Part shown: positions 5,932 through 7,551 of the stretch, piece after piece
How positions within the stretch are numbered: position 1 is the first letter of the stretch
Layout of the letters: the number at the start of each line of letters is the position of its first letter
Assembly (NCBI GenBank): GCA_900544965.1
Contig: UQXE01000060.1
Span: forward strand, 1 to 7,551
DNA from: an uncultured Eubacteriales bacterium
GTDB taxonomy: Bacteria > Bacillota > Clostridia > Christensenellales > CAG-138
Reading direction: 5' to 3'
Length of the DNA stretch: 7,551 nucleotides
The notes under the pieces: generated by a model
Database searches by the model: none
Told to the model about the DNA's origin: nothing
The model's input: only the letters and a program-made list of their open reading frames with translations
Position numbers and translations under genes: made by a program

Positions 5932-6275
5932 GTGCGTGGATTGAAATTCCTGCAAAGCGAGATCGACCATCGCCTTATAGGGTCGCACCCCGTGTGGTGC
6001 TTGGATTGAAATTTACATACATATCGCCCTCCATTATCCCCCTCCGCGTCGCACCCCGTGTGGGCGCGTGGATTGAAATTGGGAAACTGCCAGGATTATA
6101 GATTTCCACTCTAGTCGCACCCCGTGTGGCGCGTGGATTGAAATATCGGGCTGCGGAAATGCAGCATGTCGGTGCTGTCGTCGTGCTCCATGCGGGTGCG
6201 TGGAGTGAAATATGCAACTTCGGTTGGACGTAACGCTTGTAACGTCGCGCTCCATGCGGGTGCGTGGAGTGAAAT
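5932..6275 (+). CRISPR. Small degenerate orphan CRISPR array, type I-C-like repeats in two classes
   Basis: There are six repeat units ending in ...TGGATTGAAAT or ...TGGAGTGAAAT: a truncated R1 (5932-5947, 3' half only), R2 (5982-6012, 31 nt), R3 (6048-6079, 32 nt), R4 (6114-6144, 31 nt), R5 (6180-6211, 32 nt) and R6 (6244-6275, 32 nt). Five unique spacers of 34, 35, 34, 35 and 32 nt separate them. R2-R4 start GTCGCACCCCGTGTGG; R5 and R6 start GTCG[T/C]GCTCCATGCGGG and share an A(T to G)TG change near the end. The repeat form and spacer size fit type I-C (and the strand is given in the usual GTCGC...GAAAT direction). No two repeats in R2-R4 are identical, and no cas gene or AT-rich leader is visible, so the array is probably inactive. 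Translating the minus strand gives ISIHAPTRGATR-like words, a familiar spurious-ORF artefact of such repeats. Confidence 0.93.
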
Positions 6276-6323
6276 TGAAACGGCCAGCCGCGGTATGAGC
6301 GCCGGTTAGCAATTTACGCAATA

Positions 6324-6361
6324 AAAAACCGGTTCAGGAACCGGCGTCCGAACCGGTTTTT
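6324..6361. terminator. Bidirectional intrinsic terminator between CRISPR array and ricT
   Basis: AAAAACCGGTTC (6324-6335) and GAACCGGTTTTT (6350-6361) form a perfect 12-bp stem with a 14-nt loop. Each strand ends in a T-run: TTTTTGTTG on plus and TTTTTTATTG on minus. It lies 47 bp past the ricT stop on the minus strand and past the CRISPR array on the plus strand, so it separates convergent transcription. The loop contains another AACCGG (6339-6344) that can pair with 6329-6334 instead, giving an alternative shorter hairpin. Confidence 0.85.
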
Positions 6362-6408
6362 GTTGTTAACCGTAAAACAGCGTCCTAACCCATGGCCAGT
6401 CAGAGATA

Positions 6409-7224
6409 TCAGCCGTCGATCACCGTAAGCTCCCTGAACGGATATTCACGAATCTCATAGGTGCCGTCCTTGAGCGCGACCTTGACCCTGGTGCGTTCCG
6501 TTATTATGTTGTTTTCAAGCACCACTCCAGGCCCATCCTCTGTAACGACCTCCCTGCCTATGTCGGGCATCAGCTTTCTGGTGCATTCGTAGCATTCATA
6601 TTCGTATTGCAGGCAGCACATCAGCCTTCCGCACACCCCTGAAATCTTGGTCGGGCTTAGTGAAAGGTTCTGCTCCTTCGCCATCTTTATGGACACCGAC
6701 TGAAAGTCGGACAGGAACGAGCGGCAGCATATCGTACGCCCGCACGCGCCAAGCCCGCCCATAAGCCTGGCCTCGTCCCTTACGCCGATCTGCCTGAGCT
6801 CTATGCGCATCTTGAATACGGACGCGAGGTCTTTTACCAGCTCGCGGAAATCTATCCTTCCATCAGCGGTGAAATAAAACGTGAGCTTATTGCCTGAAAA
6901 AGCGTATTCGGCGCCGGACAGCTTCATATCCAGGCAGTGCTCCTCGATCTTTTTAAGGCATATTTCATATGCTTCCGGTTCCTTCGCGAGAAGCTCCTGA
7001 TACAGCGCCTCATCCTCCACTGTGGCGAGCCTTACCACGGGCTTAAGCGGCGTAACCACCTGATCGTCGCCCACTTCGCGCCTTGCGTATGCGGCCGTGG
7101 CGTATTCCAGGCCCTGCGCCGTTTCGACGATTACATGATCGCCTTCGTTTATATCTAATTCCCCAGGGTCAAAGTAATAAACCTTTCCGCCATTTCTGAA
7201 CCTGATACCGACAACAGTTTGCAT
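6409..7224 (-). CDS. ricT: RicT/YaaT, PSP1-domain iron-sulfur subunit of the Ric complex
   Basis: The protein is 271 aa, close to Bacillus subtilis YaaT (about 275). GGAGG lies 5 nt before the ATG at 7224. The N-terminal half has the PSP1-type start (VVGIRFRNGGKVYYFDPGELDINEGDHVIVET), and the C-terminal half carries the cysteine-rich core GGLGACGRTICCRSF (C161, C166, C167) and GVCGRLMCCLQYEYECYEC (C198, C203, C204, C211, C214). In B. subtilis RicA, RicF and RicT form a [4Fe-4S]-containing complex that works with RNase Y in mRNA processing and affects competence, sporulation and biofilm. Here the key cysteines are intact. It is transcribed from its own promoter upstream; the usual upstream neighbour in Firmicutes, holB, is not in the visible 327 bp, which are filled with repeats. 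It ends at a strong terminator. Confidence 0.95.
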   Translation of the reverse strand: MQTVVGIRFRNGGKVYYFDPGELDINEGDHVIVETAQGLEYATAAYARREVGDDQVVTPLKPVVRLATVEDEALYQELLAKEPEAYEICLKKIEEHCLDMKLSGAEYAFSGNKLTFYFTADGRIDFRELVKDLASVFKMRIELRQIGVRDEARLMGGLGACGRTICCRSFLSDFQSVSIKMAKEQNLSLSPTKISGVCGRLMCCLQYEYECYECTRKLMPDIGREVVTEDGPGVVLENNIITERTRVKVALKDGTYEIREYPFRELTVIDG

Positions 7225-7320
7225 CTATACCTCCGCTTCGCGCCTGATGCGCGGGTTATATTGGCAACTGTCCCGCATGTACCGATAACGGTTGCGGAAC
7301 ACGTATAAAACCACGTATCT

Positions 7321-7349
7321 ATGATATCCTGTATTCAGCGGAATGTAAA
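7321..7349 (-). promoter_or_regulatory. Predicted promoter of ricT
   Basis: On the minus strand, TTTACA (7349-7344, 5 of 6) and TATCAT (7326-7321, 5 of 6) are separated by exactly 17 bp. Transcription would start near 7314, giving a leader of about 90 nt. It suggests ricT is separately transcribed here rather than read through from an upstream gene. Confidence 0.6.
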
Positions 7350-7402
7350 CGCCTATGGCAATTTTGCCTCCGGCGGCTTAGAACCTGTTGCCGCCATAGG
7401 CG
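7350..7402. repeat. 10-bp inverted repeat around the GCCTCCGGCGGC core
   Basis: CGCCTATGGC (7350-7359) and GCCATAGGCG (7393-7402) are exact reverse complements flanking the core of the right 50-bp repeat. The right arm is also part of the repeat's own CCGCC-ATA-GGCGG hairpin (7391-7403), so two folds are mutually exclusive. Confidence 0.55.
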
Positions 7403-7415
7403 GTTCAAAAAACGG
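7366..7415 (+). repeat. 50-bp dispersed intergenic repeat, right copy
   Basis: This is the inverted partner of 6-55 (47 of 50 positions the same). It begins GCCTCCGGCGGCTTAGAACC and then carries the CCGCC-ATA-GGCGG hairpin and TTCAAAAAACGG. GAACC (7381-7385) can also pair with GGTTC (7402-7406). It sits immediately upstream of the predicted ricT promoter. Confidence 0.8.
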
Positions 7416-7432
7416 ATTGCTCCGTTTTTTGA
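7405..7432. terminator. Terminator-like hairpin with A/T-rich stem
   Basis: TCAAAAAACGGA (7405-7416), loop TTGC, and TCCGTTTTTTGA (7421-7432) form a perfect 12-bp inverted repeat with a T-run in the right arm on the plus strand and in the left arm on the minus strand. It is contiguous with the right 50-bp repeat. It could end transcription coming from either side, insulating ricT, but which gene it serves lies outside the window. Confidence 0.5.
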
Positions 7433-7503
7433 GTTTCTCCGCACCCGTTCGCTCACCGCTCACGCATGCGCAAGGTGTAATTTTGGCCGTACACGCCGGC
7501 TGT

Positions 7504-7551
7504 GCCTCCGGCGGCTTAGAACCTTTTTTGCAAAAAAGGTTCTAAGAACTC
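7504..7551 (+). repeat. Third repeat copy running into a 32-bp perfect palindrome
   Basis: GCCTCCGGCGGCTTAGAACC (7504-7523) is an exact third copy of the repeat's first 20 bases. From 7515 to 7546 the sequence is a perfect 32-bp palindrome centred on TTTTTTGCAAAAAA, with TTAGAACC on the left and GGTTCTAA on the right. It resembles two inverted repeat ends joined head to head. The stretch 7433-7503 between this and the previous element shows no gene or clear structure. Confidence 0.8.

Noticed and set aside
5932..6275. A complete new CRISPR-Cas or defence system
   Set aside because: No cas or other defence gene is present. The adjacent methyltransferase shows no DNA-methylase target-recognition domain or (D/N)PPY motif.
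5975..6321. Two minus-strand reading frames across the CRISPR array with ISIHAPTRGATR-like repeats
   Set aside because: They are translations of the CRISPR repeats and spacers, a well-known artefact. No ribosome site or independent support.
6..7415. The whole window as a composite transposon bounded by inverted repeats
   Set aside because: There is no transposase or integrase inside, the contents include a housekeeping gene (ricT), and a third repeat copy lies outside the pair, which fits a dispersed intergenic repeat better.
7321..7545. 74-codon plus-strand frame with a repeated ASGGLEP word
   Set aside because: The repeated word comes from translating the dispersed DNA repeat; the frame overlaps the ricT promoter and palindromes.

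Overview
The window looks like chromosomal DNA of an anaerobic member of the Clostridia (Bacillota). The evidence is a CpI-type [FeFe] hydrogenase, a RicT/YaaT protein of the Firmicutes type, a SpoIID-fold secreted protein, strong GGAGG-type ribosome binding sites and TTGACA/TATAAT-type promoters. Base composition is mixed, with GC-rich coding sequence and AT-rich promoters. Genus cannot be read from the sequence. Both ends lie in copies of the same intergenic repeat, so this may be a whole short contig broken at repeats.

Layout: (1) 6-55, a 50-bp dispersed repeat. (2) 96-1829, minus strand, a monomeric-type [FeFe] hydrogenase with its own promoter near 1977-2005 and a leader of about 140 nt containing two palindromes. 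(3) 2299-4518, plus strand, a two-gene unit transcribed divergently from the hydrogenase: a secreted protein with a predicted NTF2-like domain, a divergent SpoIID-like domain and a C-terminal CxxC/CxxC module, then a small lipoprotein with a Pro/Ala-rich linker. (4) 4519-5066, noncoding and rich in inverted repeats, including a 279-bp element (4640-4918) with 26-bp imperfect terminal inverted repeats and a 27-bp perfect internal inverted repeat, best read as a MITE-like element. (5) 5178-5855, plus strand, a class I SAM-dependent methyltransferase behind a good promoter. (6) 5932-6275, a small decayed CRISPR array of type I-C-like repeats in two sequence classes, with a truncated first repeat and no cas genes in view. 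(7) 6324-6361, a bidirectional intrinsic terminator. (8) 6409-7224, minus strand, ricT (yaaT/PSP1) with its own promoter. (9) 7350-7551, an inverted copy of the 50-bp repeat, a terminator-like hairpin, and a third repeat copy running into a 32-bp perfect palindrome.

The genes do not form one pathway. Hydrogenase and RicT are metabolic or housekeeping functions. The SpoIID-like protein and the lipoprotein probably act at the cell surface. The methyltransferase has no identifiable substrate. The most unusual parts are the secreted protein's domain combination, the MITE-like element, the two-class CRISPR remnant and the inverted, palindrome-rich repeats at both ends. I found no complete new defence or mobile system; several of these parts are undescribed as far as I can tell.
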